This document shows positions 1 through 9,660 of a stretch of 64,000 nt of DNA, piece by piece. A program made the position numbers and the translations under genes. Under the pieces are notes generated by a model. That model saw nothing but the letters and a program-made list of their open reading frames with translations. It did no database searches and was not told the origin of the DNA. Source of the stretch: Alteromonas aquimaris (GTDB lineage Bacteria > Pseudomonadota > Gammaproteobacteria > Enterobacterales > Alteromonadaceae); the NCBI RefSeq assembly GCF_026183695.1, contig NZ_JAPFRD010000010.1, forward strand, positions 172,072 through 236,071. The letters are read 5' to 3'. Positions within the stretch are counted from its first letter, which is position 1, and each line of letters begins with the position of its first letter.

Positions 1-1
1 T

Positions 2-118
2 ACTAAAAAAAGCAGCTCGAAGAAGAAGTCTGCCGCTAAGAAAGGCGATTTTTCGGTGAAAGCGTTCTGGGCAGAAAAAACTGAACAGGAAAATCCTGGT
101 TCGCGCCCTCCTCGCTAA
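2..118 (+). CDS. 3' end of a lysine-rich protein of unknown function (partial)
   Basis: An open frame enters from the left edge and stops with TAA at 116-118. The 38 visible residues are rich in Lys and Ser, with a KKSSSKKKSAAKK stretch followed by GDFSVKAFWAEKTEQ and a Pro/Arg tail. I do not recognise the family. It converges on yaiI, and a hairpin lies 15 bases past the stop, which fits a true gene end. Too little is present to suggest a function. Confidence 0.55.
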   Translation, partial: TKKSSSKKKSAAKKGDFSVKAFWAEKTEQENPGSRPPR

Positions 119-132
119 GTAAGAACCTATCC

Positions 133-155
133 CGCCTTCTTAAAATAAGAAGGCG
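133..155. terminator. bidirectional hairpin between convergent genes
   Basis: Perfect 10-bp inverted repeat, CGCCTTCTTA (133-142) and TAAGAAGGCG (146-155), with an AAA loop. It sits between the stop of the left-edge gene (118) and the stop of yaiI (157). The T tract is weak on both strands, so termination efficiency is uncertain. Confidence 0.6.
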
Positions 156-156
156 A

Positions 157-606
157 TTAGCCTTTTACTTTCCTTAACGTGCTGTCTAAGAAATTGGCAA
201 AGTTTTGTTTGTCTTTCTGACTAAGTGCTGGTGGACCTCCAGTTTGCACACCACTACTGCGCATGGTATCCATAAAATCTCTTATATTGAGACGCTGCCT
301 GACATTCTGTTTGTCTAACACGTCACCCCTTGGGGTAAGCACCAGCGCGTCTTTTTCAACAACCTCCGCAGCAAGCGGTATGTCAGAGGTGATAACAAGG
401 TCATTTGCACAAACCCGCCGCACGATTTCATTGTCAGCTACATCAAATCCTTTCTCTACTTGCAGAAGATTCACGAAGCGATTAGCTGGTAAGCGGAATG
501 AATGATTCGCGACAAAAGTGGTTTCAGTTTGTGTTCTAAGTGCAGCTTTAAACAATATTTCTTTAATCACCACCGGACATGCGTCTGCATCCACCCAGAT
601 TTTCAT
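157..606 (-). CDS. yaiI: YaiI/YqxD family protein (UPF0178, DUF188)
   Basis: 149-residue protein beginning [17 protein letters not shown]. The DADACP motif near the N-terminus is the hallmark of the YaiI/YqxD family, a PIN-like fold of unknown biological role with conserved acidic residues. The C-terminal half carries the family's [26 protein letters not shown] region. An in-frame ATG lies 27 bases upstream, but 606 is preferred because the family starts at [11 protein letters not shown] and this ATG overlaps the stop of the upstream tpm gene in an ATGA arrangement (603-606). That implies translational coupling in a two-gene unit. Function beyond family membership is unknown. Confidence 0.88.
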   Translation of the reverse strand: MKIWVDADACPVVIKEILFKAALRTQTETTFVANHSFRLPANRFVNLLQVEKGFDVADNEIVRRVCANDLVITSDIPLAAEVVEKDALVLTPRGDVLDKQNVRQRLNIRDFMDTMRSSGVQTGGPPALSQKDKQNFANFLDSTLRKVKG

Positions 607-1247
607 GTGTCTTCCCTCTTCGTTAGTAGCCACGCTGAGCTAGTAGCCTCGCATTTACCTTTTAGTTTTGCCGGCAACGCTGACGTCTCTAAAGCTGTTA
701 TCGAAAATGAGGGCGCATAATACGACCTTATATCTTCACCAGTGATAGCAAAAGGAGGACCATCCATGAGTGACCTGTCGTAATCTACTGTGATGAGTAA
801 TTGCGAAGCGTAACTCGAGATAACCGGAAGATGCTGGATATAACGGTTTCTCAACTCAGGTGGTAAAGCGACCAGCGAGGCGCGGTCGTATATACAGTCA
901 ACATCCAGCAGGTGAATTTGTTTTAAATCGAAAAAATCCCCTTCATAGACGGTGATGGCAGGAGCGGAATACGCAACAAACTTGCCCATAGTGGTAATTG
1001 TCGGCGTAAGCTGAAGTTGTGCAAATAATGCCTCAATAGCTTTGCGGCTTAGTTCGACGGCCGTGACTGTATAACCATTTTCGAGTAGCCAACCGATGTC
1101 CAGCGTTTTACCACATAAGGGGACAAATACATGCCCGCCCATCGGACAGATCCGTTGGATATATTTGATTAAGCGTGTATTGACGGTATCTTCATGAAAC
1201 GCTATTTCCTCGCTTTCCCACCGTTCGATCCAAAACTGTTTTTCCAT
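603..1247 (-). CDS. tpm: thiopurine S-methyltransferase
   Basis: 214-residue SAM-dependent methyltransferase of the bacterial TPMT family, whose members methylate thiopurines and, in several bacteria, selenium or tellurium oxyanions. Family landmarks are the N-terminal [15 protein letters not shown] segment, the [19 protein letters not shown]-binding motif (about residues 39-54), the [13 protein letters not shown] helix and [14 protein letters not shown]. Cytosolic, no signal peptide. It overlaps yaiI by 4 bases and lies 3 bases from the TetR gene upstream, so the three minus-strand genes may share transcripts. The in vivo substrate cannot be read from the sequence. Confidence 0.9.
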   Translation of the reverse strand: MEKQFWIERWESEEIAFHEDTVNTRLIKYIQRICPMGGHVFVPLCGKTLDIGWLLENGYTVTAVELSRKAIEALFAQLQLTPTITTMGKFVAYSAPAITVYEGDFFDLKQIHLLDVDCIYDRASLVALPPELRNRYIQHLPVISSYASQLLITVDYDRSLMDGPPFAITGEDIRSYYAPSFSITALETSALPAKLKGKCEATSSAWLLTKREDT

Positions 1248-1250
1248 ATA

Positions 1251-1880
1251 TTATCCACTTGCCCTGCTAACACCGCTTTCAATTCCGCACGCTACGAAAG
1301 GTACTAAATGCCTGATAACATCTTCCATATTTACTTGTTGATGAAAGTCTGACTCAGCTATCTCTTTTAATGCCTGGCTGGATGACATTGAGAATACGAA
1401 ACTCCCCAAGGCAAAATGCAGCCGCCAAAAAACTTCCTCATCTTGAATATCAGGCAGACAATTCTTTATCATTGCGATGAGCTTAGAGATTGTCGCCCCA
1501 TAATGCGCCATGATAAAAGCTCGCAAATGTCCTTGCGTTTCATTGTAGCCCCGTCCGAGTAGCTTCACAAAAATCTCGGTACCGTCAGGACGCAGTTTGT
1601 TAAGTGACATCACTGGTTTAACCAGCCGTTCTAACACGGTGTGCACCGTCTCGGTACGAGAAGCTAGCAGAGATTGCTCAACCAAAGGCATGAGCGCATC
1701 GAAATAACGCTGCAAAACGGATTGGATCAGGTTTTTTTTATTACCAAAGTGGTAATTAATTGAAGCAAGATTTACTTCTGCTTTGGCTGTGATTTGCCGC
1801 ATAGATGTTTGCTGAAAACCCTGTTCAGCAAAAAGCATTTCTGCGGCATTTAATATACGTACTTTGGTCTTAGCAGACAT
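1251..1880 (-). CDS. TetR family transcriptional regulator (PsrA-like)
   Basis: 209 residues with an N-terminal TetR helix-turn-helix (about residues 6-52), including RILNAAEMLFAEQGF, TSMRQIT and NLASINYHFGNKKNLI. The C-terminal ligand domain resembles the PsrA group, which in Pseudomonas and Shewanella represses fatty-acid oxidation genes and responds to long-chain fatty acids. That assignment is from overall style, without alignment. It sits between sohB (9-base gap) and tpm (3-base gap) on the same strand. No palindromic operator was identified with confidence near it. Confidence 0.82.
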   Translation of the reverse strand: MSAKTKVRILNAAEMLFAEQGFQQTSMRQITAKAEVNLASINYHFGNKKNLIQSVLQRYFDALMPLVEQSLLASRTETVHTVLERLVKPVMSLNKLRPDGTEIFVKLLGRGYNETQGHLRAFIMAHYGATISKLIAMIKNCLPDIQDEEVFWRLHFALGSFVFSMSSSQALKEIAESDFHQQVNMEDVIRHLVPFVACGIESGVSRASG

Positions 1881-1889
1881 GGCTGAAAA

Positions 1890-2918
1890 TTAGAACCAGC
1901 TCTTGGCCTGACTTAACACACGCATCACTGTTCGCTCGGCTGCCTGGGCGAAAGAAATCCCAAGTTTTTCCGCCATGTTCTTCTTCACCGTGTACTTCAC
2001 ACTGAATATTTCACGTTGTGGATAGTGAGAGAGTATGTAGTCATCTGACGTCATGATCTCATCGACTAAGTTAAGTTCTTTTGCTTTCGTTCCTGGCCAA
2101 AACTCTCCCGTGGCGACTTTGTGAATATCCATTTGTGGACGTTGACTTTGTACATAATCCTTAAACATATCATGAATTTCTTCTATTTCTTCACGGAATT
2201 TAGCCCTGCCTGCATCGGTATTCTCGCCAAAAATAGTCAATGTACGTTTGTATTCGCCCGCAGTGTGCTGCTCAAATTCGATATCATTTTTCTTGAGCAA
2301 TTTATGAAAGTTTGGCAATTGCGCTAACACCCCAATTGAACCAATATAAGCAAATCGAGAAGCAAGTAAATAATCCGCAACACAGGCCATCATGTAACCG
2401 CCACTGGCCGCCACTTTATCGACCGCAATCGTCAACTTAATGCCCTTATCTTTAAGGCGCTGTAATTGCGATGCGGCCAACCCATACCCATGCACTACCC
2501 CACCACCACTTTCCAGACGTACTAGCACTTCGTCTTTTTCGTTGGCGACACATAAAATAGCAGTGACTTCTTCACGCAAACGTTCGACTTCGTGTGCATC
2601 CATTGAGCCATGAAAGTCTATTACGAAAAGACGGGATTGATCTTTGGGCTCATCTTTCTTCGATTTTTCTTCTTTTTTCTGCTCTTTTGCCAGCTTTTTA
2701 AGCGTTGCCTTATCTAACAATACCGTGCGAGCGTATTGAGTAATATCTTTTAACTGATTTGTAAGCGATAGAATTTCCAGTTGGCCTTTGCCTTGTTTTT
2801 GCTTACTGGCAGCCCCTGCTATGGTTGCCACAATCACGATTAAGGCTACAACAAGGGTTACTGCTTTCGCCAAAAAGAGTCCATATTCGTACAAAAACTC
2901 CAAACTTGTCTCCTTCAA
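1890..2918 (-). CDS. sohB: inner-membrane serine peptidase SohB (S49 family)
   Basis: 342 residues, close to the E. coli SohB length. One N-terminal membrane segment (about residues 13-35) is followed by a Lys/Glu-rich linker (about 75-95) and an S49 signal-peptide-peptidase-like domain. The expected catalytic dyad is visible: Ser172 in KVAASGGYMMACVA and Lys224 in GEYKRTLTIFGENT. The conserved ASRFAYIGSIGVL segment follows the nucleophile. The protein should face the periplasm and degrade membrane-associated peptides. It is first in a likely sohB-tetR-tpm-yaiI cluster. Confidence 0.92.
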   Translation of the reverse strand: MKETSLEFLYEYGLFLAKAVTLVVALIVIVATIAGAASKQKQGKGQLEILSLTNQLKDITQYARTVLLDKATLKKLAKEQKKEEKSKKDEPKDQSRLFVIDFHGSMDAHEVERLREEVTAILCVANEKDEVLVRLESGGGVVHGYGLAASQLQRLKDKGIKLTIAVDKVAASGGYMMACVADYLLASRFAYIGSIGVLAQLPNFHKLLKKNDIEFEQHTAGEYKRTLTIFGENTDAGRAKFREEIEEIHDMFKDYVQSQRPQMDIHKVATGEFWPGTKAKELNLVDEIMTSDDYILSHYPQREIFSVKYTVKKNMAEKLGISFAQAAERTVMRVLSQAKSWF

Positions 2919-3826
2919 AAATAAAACAAAAGGATCACAGCGGTCCTTCTGAACTTTACAATTACCGCTAGTTTACCAGTGTTAACTTTCTCTGACGACA
3001 ACGTTAACGGGTTAATTTTCTTTTTGTCAATTTTCACTTTAGTGAAAACTACAGATACATCTGGGCAAGACGAAAGCCAGCTAAAGCTGAACCATCGGGA
3101 TCGAGCAGTGTCGTCGATACATAAGGAAAGCGATATAGTGCTTCATGTTGTTGTATGTACCTAGTTCGGGTTAATAAATATGCTTTTACAATGAGCGGTT
3201 AAGTTCATATGTTGACAATGCTTAACGTCGGCGAGCTTTAAATAGTTTGATTATTTGGATACGAGAATCCCTCCTTACACAAACCTATCTCGCAGGCGAT
3301 AGGTTCATTGCCCATTCGCCTTACGAATGGTACTGAGCAAGAATTCCTTTATCGTCGTCTGGATTGCGTCTCTCGGTTGGGTGGGGAGCGCTAAGCATAC
3401 CCCTAACTCTCGCCTTCTCCCCCTCTACCAACGCAAACCAATACCCCACCGCATTGCTCTTTAATCAGCTCAGAGATAGAGGCGAGTCTCTAGTCAAAGG
3501 GCTTTGGTGAGAAGTGAAGGATGTTAAAGCCTTTCGAGCCAATGCAACGCAGAATAGATATCCGTCTATATCTCCCTTTGGACCCGGCTTTATACACTTT
3601 TGCGCGGCACCCATTGCGCTCGATTTAGACCCACTAAGCCTTTCCGCAATTGGCTTGTCACTTGTCGGAAGTGTAAAAACTCACGCGCTGAGTGAGCAAA
3701 CATCGGTGCGGATTGCTATAAGATAATTAGCCCGACAATTAGTATGTGGCCAATATCGCTTTTCAAAAAAAAAGCCAGCTTACGCTGGCTTTGAACTTTT
3801 AACTAGAAGCGTGCATCCCGCCTTAT
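2919..3826. other. 908-bp intergenic region without a convincing gene
   Basis: No reading frame here has coding character. Two perfect hairpins stand side by side: AACCTATC/GATAGGTT (3282-3289 with 3298-3305) and CCATTCG/CGAATGG (3312-3318 with 3324-3330). A 71-codon frame from a GTG at 3514 resembles no protein known to me. The right end carries the lipase terminator. The region may hold decayed DNA or an untranslated RNA; nothing decisive is visible. Confidence 0.5.
3771..3792 (-). terminator. rho-independent terminator of the lipase gene
   Basis: Inverted repeat AAAGCCAGC (3771-3779) and GCTGGCTTT (3784-3792) with a 4-base loop. On the minus strand it is followed by an uninterrupted T tract of about nine bases. 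It lies 35 bases downstream of the lipase stop. Confidence 0.88.
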
Positions 3827-6481
3827 CTAATTCGCTACTACTTCTTCGTTAGTAATAACGATCGCCGTAGCATCACTCGAAATATAGCCGGCAACTTCTC
3901 GTTGCATCTCTTCAGTTACATCAGGATAAACTGGATTCAGACTTGACCCATGTACCCCTTTAACAAACTTCACTTGCCCGCTTATTGTGCTCTCACTGGT
4001 GACAGTTGATGAAACCTGTTCAAGACCAATAATAGCGGCCAGCGGATTCTGACCAGAAAGCGGCAGCGTTGTGGTAGGTGGAATTACCTGATCCGGCAGA
4101 TTCTCCTCACTTCCATCTCCAATTACGGTCATCATGTGTACTGGGGTATTTTCACCCAACATTTTGCCGTAATTATTCGGGTCTCCAGCATCTAAAACAG
4201 TTTGCGCTGCAAATGCAAACCGACTAAGTGTAGATTGCACTTCAGCGAGTTGCTCTGGTGTGGCATTTTCGTCGAATTCACCAACTGCTGCCACCAGTTC
4301 CTCATCCGATAAATCCGCTGGGGCAGTTTCAGGGTAAAGCTGCCCTAAAAGAGCGACAAACTCTGGTGAACTTTCACGCAATAAGGAACCTTTGACCAAA
4401 TCACCGAATGTCGGCGACTCTAACAAGAATGTTGCGACACCGCCCCCTGGTGACTCTAATGAGGCCTCTTTCACGGCATACATGCCATCAAGCGCGCCTA
4501 ACTCGTCACCCATAGTTGTATTAGCTACAGCAGCGAAATTACCACCAGTCATCGCGCCTAGCGACACACCCATCACAGAAACTCTGGAAAGATCAAAATC
4601 AGCCGCTTCACCGGTGGTCATATCTACAACTGCATTCAGACCAAGACGAAGGCCGAGTAAATCAGCCACGCTTTGACGCAAATTATCACGTGCGGTAGGC
4701 AGACTTGCCAGGTTCATATAATGCGTAGCACTTACTGTCGTGGCGTTGATCTCATCGCCTTCTTGTGTTGGGTCAAGATCATAACCACGGCTGCCGTGAA
4801 GGGGGTGGTCGATAGCCACCGAGGCAATACCTGCAAGCGCAAGCGTACCAGAAATTGCTAACATATCTTCTTTCTGACTGGTAATACCGTGAACAAGGAT
4901 CACCACTGGCCACCCTGCTTCAGGCTTAGCAATCGGAGACATACCAACAGAGGCGAGAATTCCATTTGCCACATCTACATTCGGAACCGTTACCTGCACA
5001 TCTAAGGTAACGTTGCCCTCATCAGATCCCTTTTCTTCTGGGATAGGGTTAAACCGCGTGATATTACGGTCTTTATCCAGCAGTTCACCATTTACCCGCA
5101 GGTCAGACAAACCAAGTTGCTGACACATTTCAAAATTAGGTCCTGGTGTAGCTTCGGCTAGCACTTCATCTGGTGCGCCCGCCAAAACAATTCCACTGTC
5201 ACATGCCGCACTCCAAAAATCCGTTACCGGCGCAGTTGGATTGTCAGCTGTGGGTACACCTAAGTAGTAAGGCAGACTGACAGTCCCTTCGTAGCGCTGA
5301 GCGGCACAAAATGGTCCGACTTCGGCTAAAATACCTGCAGATAACTCCGCCGCAAAAGTGTCTAATCCTGCATCAACCGTAGGGATGCCGGTAGTGCTGC
5401 CCGTAGCCAGGACAAACGCGCCAGCCTGAGCAGTAAATAAACCATCACAGGTTTGTAATGAACTGAAGTCCGTAGCCGTCACAAATGGCTCGAGTGAAGC
5501 CGATTCAGGAGGCAATTCACTGATACCTAGCAATACCGCGCCCGCCAATGTCTCATCATCAACCAGATTTAATGTTTCCATTGAATTAGTTGGGCCTGTT
5601 GCATCGGTAATGACAATTGCAGGTAACGCAGTTCCGGCTGTAGGGTCGCCTGCTGCACTTCGAGCTGCAAATTCAGCTACCATTTTTTGTTTGATAGATT
5701 GTAAGGCAATATCAGTAGATTGCGTGGTAAACGCAGAAACATACGTGATGTTTTCACGCTCGAACCCTTCTTCGAGTAAGGGGTCAATATAGCTATTAAC
5801 CAACGTTTGCAACTGCAGTTGTGAATCACTTGATAACGGATTGGTATTAATGTCCTGACGAACTAAATCCCACGAGGTTGAGCCCTGTACTGCGTTACCA
5901 TTTGAGTCTTTCAAATCGGTGGTCATCACCAGCATATGACCTTGTGATGCCTTTAACGGCCTTAGTGGTACAACCGAGATGGTATCACCGTCTAATAAGC
6001 TCAGCACATAGTCAACCCCAAAGGTTAACTTATCGCCTATTTTACAGCCTGAAGAAGGGATTTCCGCTTGAGCGCAATCAGGGTCGGTTTGATCCAGACC
6101 TAACGTCGCTTCGAAAATATGCACACCCGCAGACAACGTTGACTCATCAAGGGATGCCCCCTCTACCGTGTTAACATTGATGACGAAGGGATGTTGTGTA
6201 GACCAGCCATCCAAAATATTCAATGCATTTTGAGGATCAGAAAAATCAGTAGGGTCTGCCACCGGAATATTCAATGTATAGTCAAAGAATCCATCGTCAC
6301 CCGGTAACATTAGAAGATCATTTGGCGTGTTTAGCTCACCATTTGCCGGGTCGAAAACTACGCGGGAAGATGGTGCTACGGTAGGTGTTTCTGCCTGAAT
6401 ATCTTCGATGGTTTCACCACCGCCACAGCCTGCAAGTCCAAGTGCAAGAGCAACACTGGAGCTGATAAAGAGTTTTCTCAT
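3827..6481 (-). CDS. VolA/Pla-1/cef family surface lipoprotein lipase
   Basis: 884-residue lipoprotein. The signal peptide MRKLFISSSVALALGLAGC ends in a lipobox with Cys19, followed by GGG rather than an inner-membrane retention Asp. The mature protein fits the Pla-1/cef extracellular lipase family, which includes Vibrio VolA, a surface lysophospholipase that frees fatty acids from lysophosphatidylcholine. The alpha/beta-hydrolase part is seen as WPVVILVHGITSQKEDM (oxyanion/strand region), DHPLHGSRG, and the nucleophile elbow GVSLG with Ser640; a His in VKGVHGSSLNP near residue 845 may complete the triad. GGGAG precedes the ATG. VolA genes are often next to fadL, but no fadL is seen here. Monocistronic, divergent from yciK. 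Confidence 0.85.
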   Translation of the reverse strand: MRKLFISSSVALALGLAGCGGGETIEDIQAETPTVAPSSRVVFDPANGELNTPNDLLMLPGDDGFFDYTLNIPVADPTDFSDPQNALNILDGWSTQHPFVINVNTVEGASLDESTLSAGVHIFEATLGLDQTDPDCAQAEIPSSGCKIGDKLTFGVDYVLSLLDGDTISVVPLRPLKASQGHMLVMTTDLKDSNGNAVQGSTSWDLVRQDINTNPLSSDSQLQLQTLVNSYIDPLLEEGFERENITYVSAFTTQSTDIALQSIKQKMVAEFAARSAAGDPTAGTALPAIVITDATGPTNSMETLNLVDDETLAGAVLLGISELPPESASLEPFVTATDFSSLQTCDGLFTAQAGAFVLATGSTTGIPTVDAGLDTFAAELSAGILAEVGPFCAAQRYEGTVSLPYYLGVPTADNPTAPVTDFWSAACDSGIVLAGAPDEVLAEATPGPNFEMCQQLGLSDLRVNGELLDKDRNITRFNPIPEEKGSDEGNVTLDVQVTVPNVDVANGILASVGMSPIAKPEAGWPVVILVHGITSQKEDMLAISGTLALAGIASVAIDHPLHGSRGYDLDPTQEGDEINATTVSATHYMNLASLPTARDNLRQSVADLLGLRLGLNAVVDMTTGEAADFDLSRVSVMGVSLGAMTGGNFAAVANTTMGDELGALDGMYAVKEASLESPGGGVATFLLESPTFGDLVKGSLLRESSPEFVALLGQLYPETAPADLSDEELVAAVGEFDENATPEQLAEVQSTLSRFAFAAQTVLDAGDPNNYGKMLGENTPVHMMTVIGDGSEENLPDQVIPPTTTLPLSGQNPLAAIIGLEQVSSTVTSESTISGQVKFVKGVHGSSLNPVYPDVTEEMQREVAGYISSDATAIVITNEEVVAN

Positions 6482-6792
6482 TGTTTCTCCCTTTAATTCT
6501 TTGTTGTTATTCTATCTTTCGCTCTACTCAATATTATTTCAAACTACCTGTTACATAGAAAAAACATCTTTAGAGCGATTTGTAAACATGTTAGACCAGT
6601 TGAATATAGCCAATCTTATTGACTTTGCTGGAACTTTGCAAAGGTTTGTTAATACTTTGTAAGTTTAAGTGCTAAAAATGCGATTCAATTGGTTATTTAC
6701 TTTGTAGGCTTAACAGGTATCATCCTTCGCCTCCGCTGCTGTTCGGCCAGCGTCAGCTGAATAATATTAATTAGCATTGAGGCAATATTTAT
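6482..6792. other. divergent promoter region between lipase and yciK
   Basis: 311 bases, AT-rich near the lipase start. It must contain both promoters, but no hexamer pair is clear enough to call. GGGAG for the lipase lies just inside the left edge, and a GAGG lies about 11 bases before the yciK ATG. No gene or repeat was recognised. Confidence 0.4.
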
Positions 6793-7539
6793 ATGAACGA
6801 TTATCAGGCAGTACCCGAGCTGTTAAAAGATAAGATTATATTAATTACGGGTGCAGGTGATGGAATTGGAGCTGCGGCCGCCAAAACGTATGCGGCTCAC
6901 GGCGCCACGTGCATTCTCCTAGGACGAACTGTCAGCAAGCTCGAACAAATTTATGATGAAATCATTGCCGAGGGTTATCCTGAACCTGCCATTGTTCCGT
7001 TGGATCTCAACGGTGCCACCCCAACCCACTATGATCAAATGGCGATGACAATAAAGGATCAATTCGGGCGGTTGGATGGCATATTATTTAATGCATCCAT
7101 CCTGGGGCACATTGGCCCGTTTGGCGATATTGAACCAGATCAATGGCAACAAATTATGCAGGTGAATGTAAATAGCGCTGCGTTTATGCTTAAGTCACTG
7201 CTTCCAGTACTGCGTGCATCTGAGCAGGCATCAGTTATCTTTACCACTTCCAGTGTTGGTCGTGAAGGCCGTTCGTTCTGGAACGGGTACGCCGTCTCGA
7301 AATTCGCCACCGAGGGGTTGATGCAGGTCTTAGCCGCAGAATATGCAAACCGAAACATTCGGTTTAACTGTATCAATCCAGGGGCAACCCAGACACAGAT
7401 GCGTGCTAGCGCGTTCCCTGCTGAGGACGCCAGCACTCTGAAAACGCCGCAACAAATAATGCCGCTGTATCTTTACCTGATGGGCGATGACAGTATCCAG
7501 GTCAATGGCCAATCTTTAGATTGCCAGCCCAAGAAATAA
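6793..7539 (+). CDS. yciK: YciK family short-chain dehydrogenase/reductase
   Basis: 248 residues with the classical SDR layout: nucleotide-binding TGAGDGIG at about residues 20-27, the NAS motif in LFNASILG, catalytic Ser in FTTSSVG, and YxxxK in the WNGYAVSKFATEG segment. The NPGATQTQMRASAFPAED C-terminal loop and the start PELLKDKIILITG match YciK, an SDR of unknown substrate widely conserved in gammaproteobacteria. Cytosolic. It ends at a bidirectional terminator shared with glnS. Confidence 0.9.
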   Translation: MNDYQAVPELLKDKIILITGAGDGIGAAAAKTYAAHGATCILLGRTVSKLEQIYDEIIAEGYPEPAIVPLDLNGATPTHYDQMAMTIKDQFGRLDGILFNASILGHIGPFGDIEPDQWQQIMQVNVNSAAFMLKSLLPVLRASEQASVIFTTSSVGREGRSFWNGYAVSKFATEGLMQVLAAEYANRNIRFNCINPGATQTQMRASAFPAEDASTLKTPQQIMPLYLYLMGDDSIQVNGQSLDCQPKK

Positions 7540-7566
7540 AAAAACGAGCCAAAATGGCTCGTTTTT
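7540..7566. terminator. bidirectional terminator, yciK and glnS
   Basis: AAAAACGAGCC (7540-7550) and GGCTCGTTTTT (7556-7566) form an 11-bp stem around AAAAT. T tracts follow on both strands, so it can end yciK rightward and glnS leftward. Confidence 0.88.
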
Positions 7567-7583
7567 ATTCGGTTAATCCTGTT

Positions 7584-9251
7584 TTAGTCTGCAATCTTTG
7601 CCCAGGTATCTCGCAACCCAACCGTTTGATTGAACACTAATGCGTCATCACGGCTATCTTTGTCACGGCAAAAATAGCCGGTACGTTCAAATTGCCAGGC
7701 GTTAGCTTCGTCGTGGTCTTCGGACAACCCTGCCTCAACCCAGCCTTTTTTAATGACCAGAGAATCGGTGTTGATTGCACTGACAAAATCATCCTGCGCC
7801 GCAGGATTGGGCACGGTAAATAAACGGTCATACAAACGAAATTCTGCCGGTGCCCCACTTTTCGCTTCAACCCAATGGATTACCCCTTTCACTTTTCGAC
7901 CATCGGATGGGTCTTTGCCTAAGGTGTCAGGATCGTATTCGCAATAGACGGTCGTTACATTGCCCGCGTCGTCTTTGTCAACGCGCACAGCTTTTATTAC
8001 ATAAGCGTTGCGTAAGCGCACTTCCTTATCTAATACCAAGCGCTTGAACTTTTTATTTGCTGATTCTCTAAAATCTTCCGCTTCTATCCATATTTCGCGA
8101 CTAAATGGTACTTGTCTGGTACCCATACTTTCATCGTTAGGATGGTTAGGTGCAGTCAACGTTTCTGTTTTTTCTTCGGGGTAGTTTTCGATCACAAGCT
8201 TTATAGGTTCAAGCACCGCCATCGCTCGTGGAGCATTGACATTTAAGTCGTCTCTGATACACGCTTCCAACATGCTCATCTCAACCATGTTGTCCATTTT
8301 GGTCACACCGATTCGCTTACAGAATTCGCGAATTGAAGCAGCCGTGTAACCACGACGTCGCAAGCCAGCAATAGTTGGCATACGGGGATCATCCCAGCCG
8401 TTAACATGGTTTTCAGTGACCAACTGGATTAACCGTCTCTTACTTAGCACGGTATATTCTAAATTCAGGCGCGAAAATTCGTACTGTTTCGGCTGACAAT
8501 CGATAGAAATATTTTCGATCACCCAGTCATATAGTCTACGGTTATCCTGAAACTCCAACGTACACAACGAATGAGTGATCCCTTCTAACGCATCTGAAAT
8601 ACAATGAGTAAAATCATACATCGGATAGATGCACCATTTGTCTCCAGTCTGATGGTGATGGGCGAATTTAACTCGATACAAAACCGGGTCTCGCATGCAG
8701 ATAAACGAGGAAGCCATGTCTATCTTCGCACGCAGACAGCACTCGCCTTCCTTATATTTACCGGCAGTCATATCCGCGAATGCAGCTAAGTTGGTCTTTA
8801 CATCGGTATCACGATAAGGACTGTTGATACCCGGCGCGGTCAATGTTCCGCGCATTTCCCGAATTTGTTCCTGGGAAGAGAAGTCAACATAGGCCAATCC
8901 TTTTTCAATCAGCTCGAGTGCAAATCCATGCAGCTTGTCAAAATAGTCTGAAGAGTATTTAGCTTCGCCATCCCAGTCGAAGCCCAACCACTGCACATCT
9001 TGTTTGATTGAATTAACATAGGTGATGTCTTCTTTCACCGGATTGGTGTCGTCAAAGCGTAAGTTACAAGTGCCATTAAAATCTTCGGCAATACCAAAAT
9101 TAAGGCAAATTGATTTAGCATGACCAATATGTAAAAAACCATTCGGTTCTGGCGGGAAACGAGTTTTGATTGCCGTATGTTTTCCTGACGCCAGGTCCTT
9201 ATCAATAATCTGACGTATAAAGTTGGTCGGACGAATTTCTGTCTCGGCCAT
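7584..9251 (-). CDS. glnS: glutamine--tRNA ligase
   Basis: 555 residues, essentially the E. coli GlnS length, a class Ic aminoacyl-tRNA synthetase charging tRNA-Gln. The HIGH motif is in [20 protein letters not shown] (about residues 31-50). The KMSKR-equivalent is [12 protein letters not shown] (about residue 265). The [21 protein letters not shown] segment and a C-terminal beta-barrel anticodon domain ending in QTVGLRDTW are typical. The start ATG at 9251 gives the usual N-terminus. It stands alone, with 409 bases upstream before the next gene. Confidence 0.96.
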   Translation of the reverse strand: MAETEIRPTNFIRQIIDKDLASGKHTAIKTRFPPEPNGFLHIGHAKSICLNFGIAEDFNGTCNLRFDDTNPVKEDITYVNSIKQDVQWLGFDWDGEAKYSSDYFDKLHGFALELIEKGLAYVDFSSQEQIREMRGTLTAPGINSPYRDTDVKTNLAAFADMTAGKYKEGECCLRAKIDMASSFICMRDPVLYRVKFAHHHQTGDKWCIYPMYDFTHCISDALEGITHSLCTLEFQDNRRLYDWVIENISIDCQPKQYEFSRLNLEYTVLSKRRLIQLVTENHVNGWDDPRMPTIAGLRRRGYTAASIREFCKRIGVTKMDNMVEMSMLEACIRDDLNVNAPRAMAVLEPIKLVIENYPEEKTETLTAPNHPNDESMGTRQVPFSREIWIEAEDFRESANKKFKRLVLDKEVRLRNAYVIKAVRVDKDDAGNVTTVYCEYDPDTLGKDPSDGRKVKGVIHWVEAKSGAPAEFRLYDRLFTVPNPAAQDDFVSAINTDSLVIKKGWVEAGLSEDHDEANAWQFERTGYFCRDKDSRDDALVFNQTVGLRDTWAKIAD

Positions 9252-9660
9252 GCTTAGTATCCTCTTAAAACAATTCTTATATGCGTTAATCGTGCAATTA
9301 TATCATCCGCTACTAAAGAGCAATACCGCTAAATTTACAAACCTTCTTTTCTTCTGATGCGGAATAAGAAAAAACTTGAAAACGGTTGATTATTTAAACA
9401 ACCTGTAAACCAGTGCATGCACTTGCAAGCCAGAAAATCAGACGAAATTTGTCGTTAAAGGAGTCATGCCGATGTCTTAGGGATCTCAACTGAACCCACT
9501 CTATTTATCTACACCGTTAGCGCAGTTAAGATTTTTAGCCAAAAAATTCAGGCTGACGCGCCTGATCGCCACTACCCGATAGCTAATACTCTTTGGTCCT
9601 TGGCGATAAATCGCAGTAACGCTTCTCTCCTCGTCGAAGGAGACGAAAAGCGCCCAGACA
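9252..9660. other. intergenic region upstream of glnS
   Basis: 409 bases with no convincing gene. It contains a perfect 12-bp palindrome AGTGCATGCACT (9412-9423), followed by CTTGCAAG. The right part (9600-9660) includes an AAGGAG about 18 bases before the putative TTG start of the next gene. Confidence 0.4.

Noticed and set aside
502..720. Plus-strand frame over yaiI and tpm
   Set aside because: It is the opposite strand of two recognised genes and has no features of its own.
3514..3726. 70-codon frame from a GTG in the 2919-3826 gap
   Set aside because: No ribosome site, no recognisable family and a composition unlike the true genes around it.
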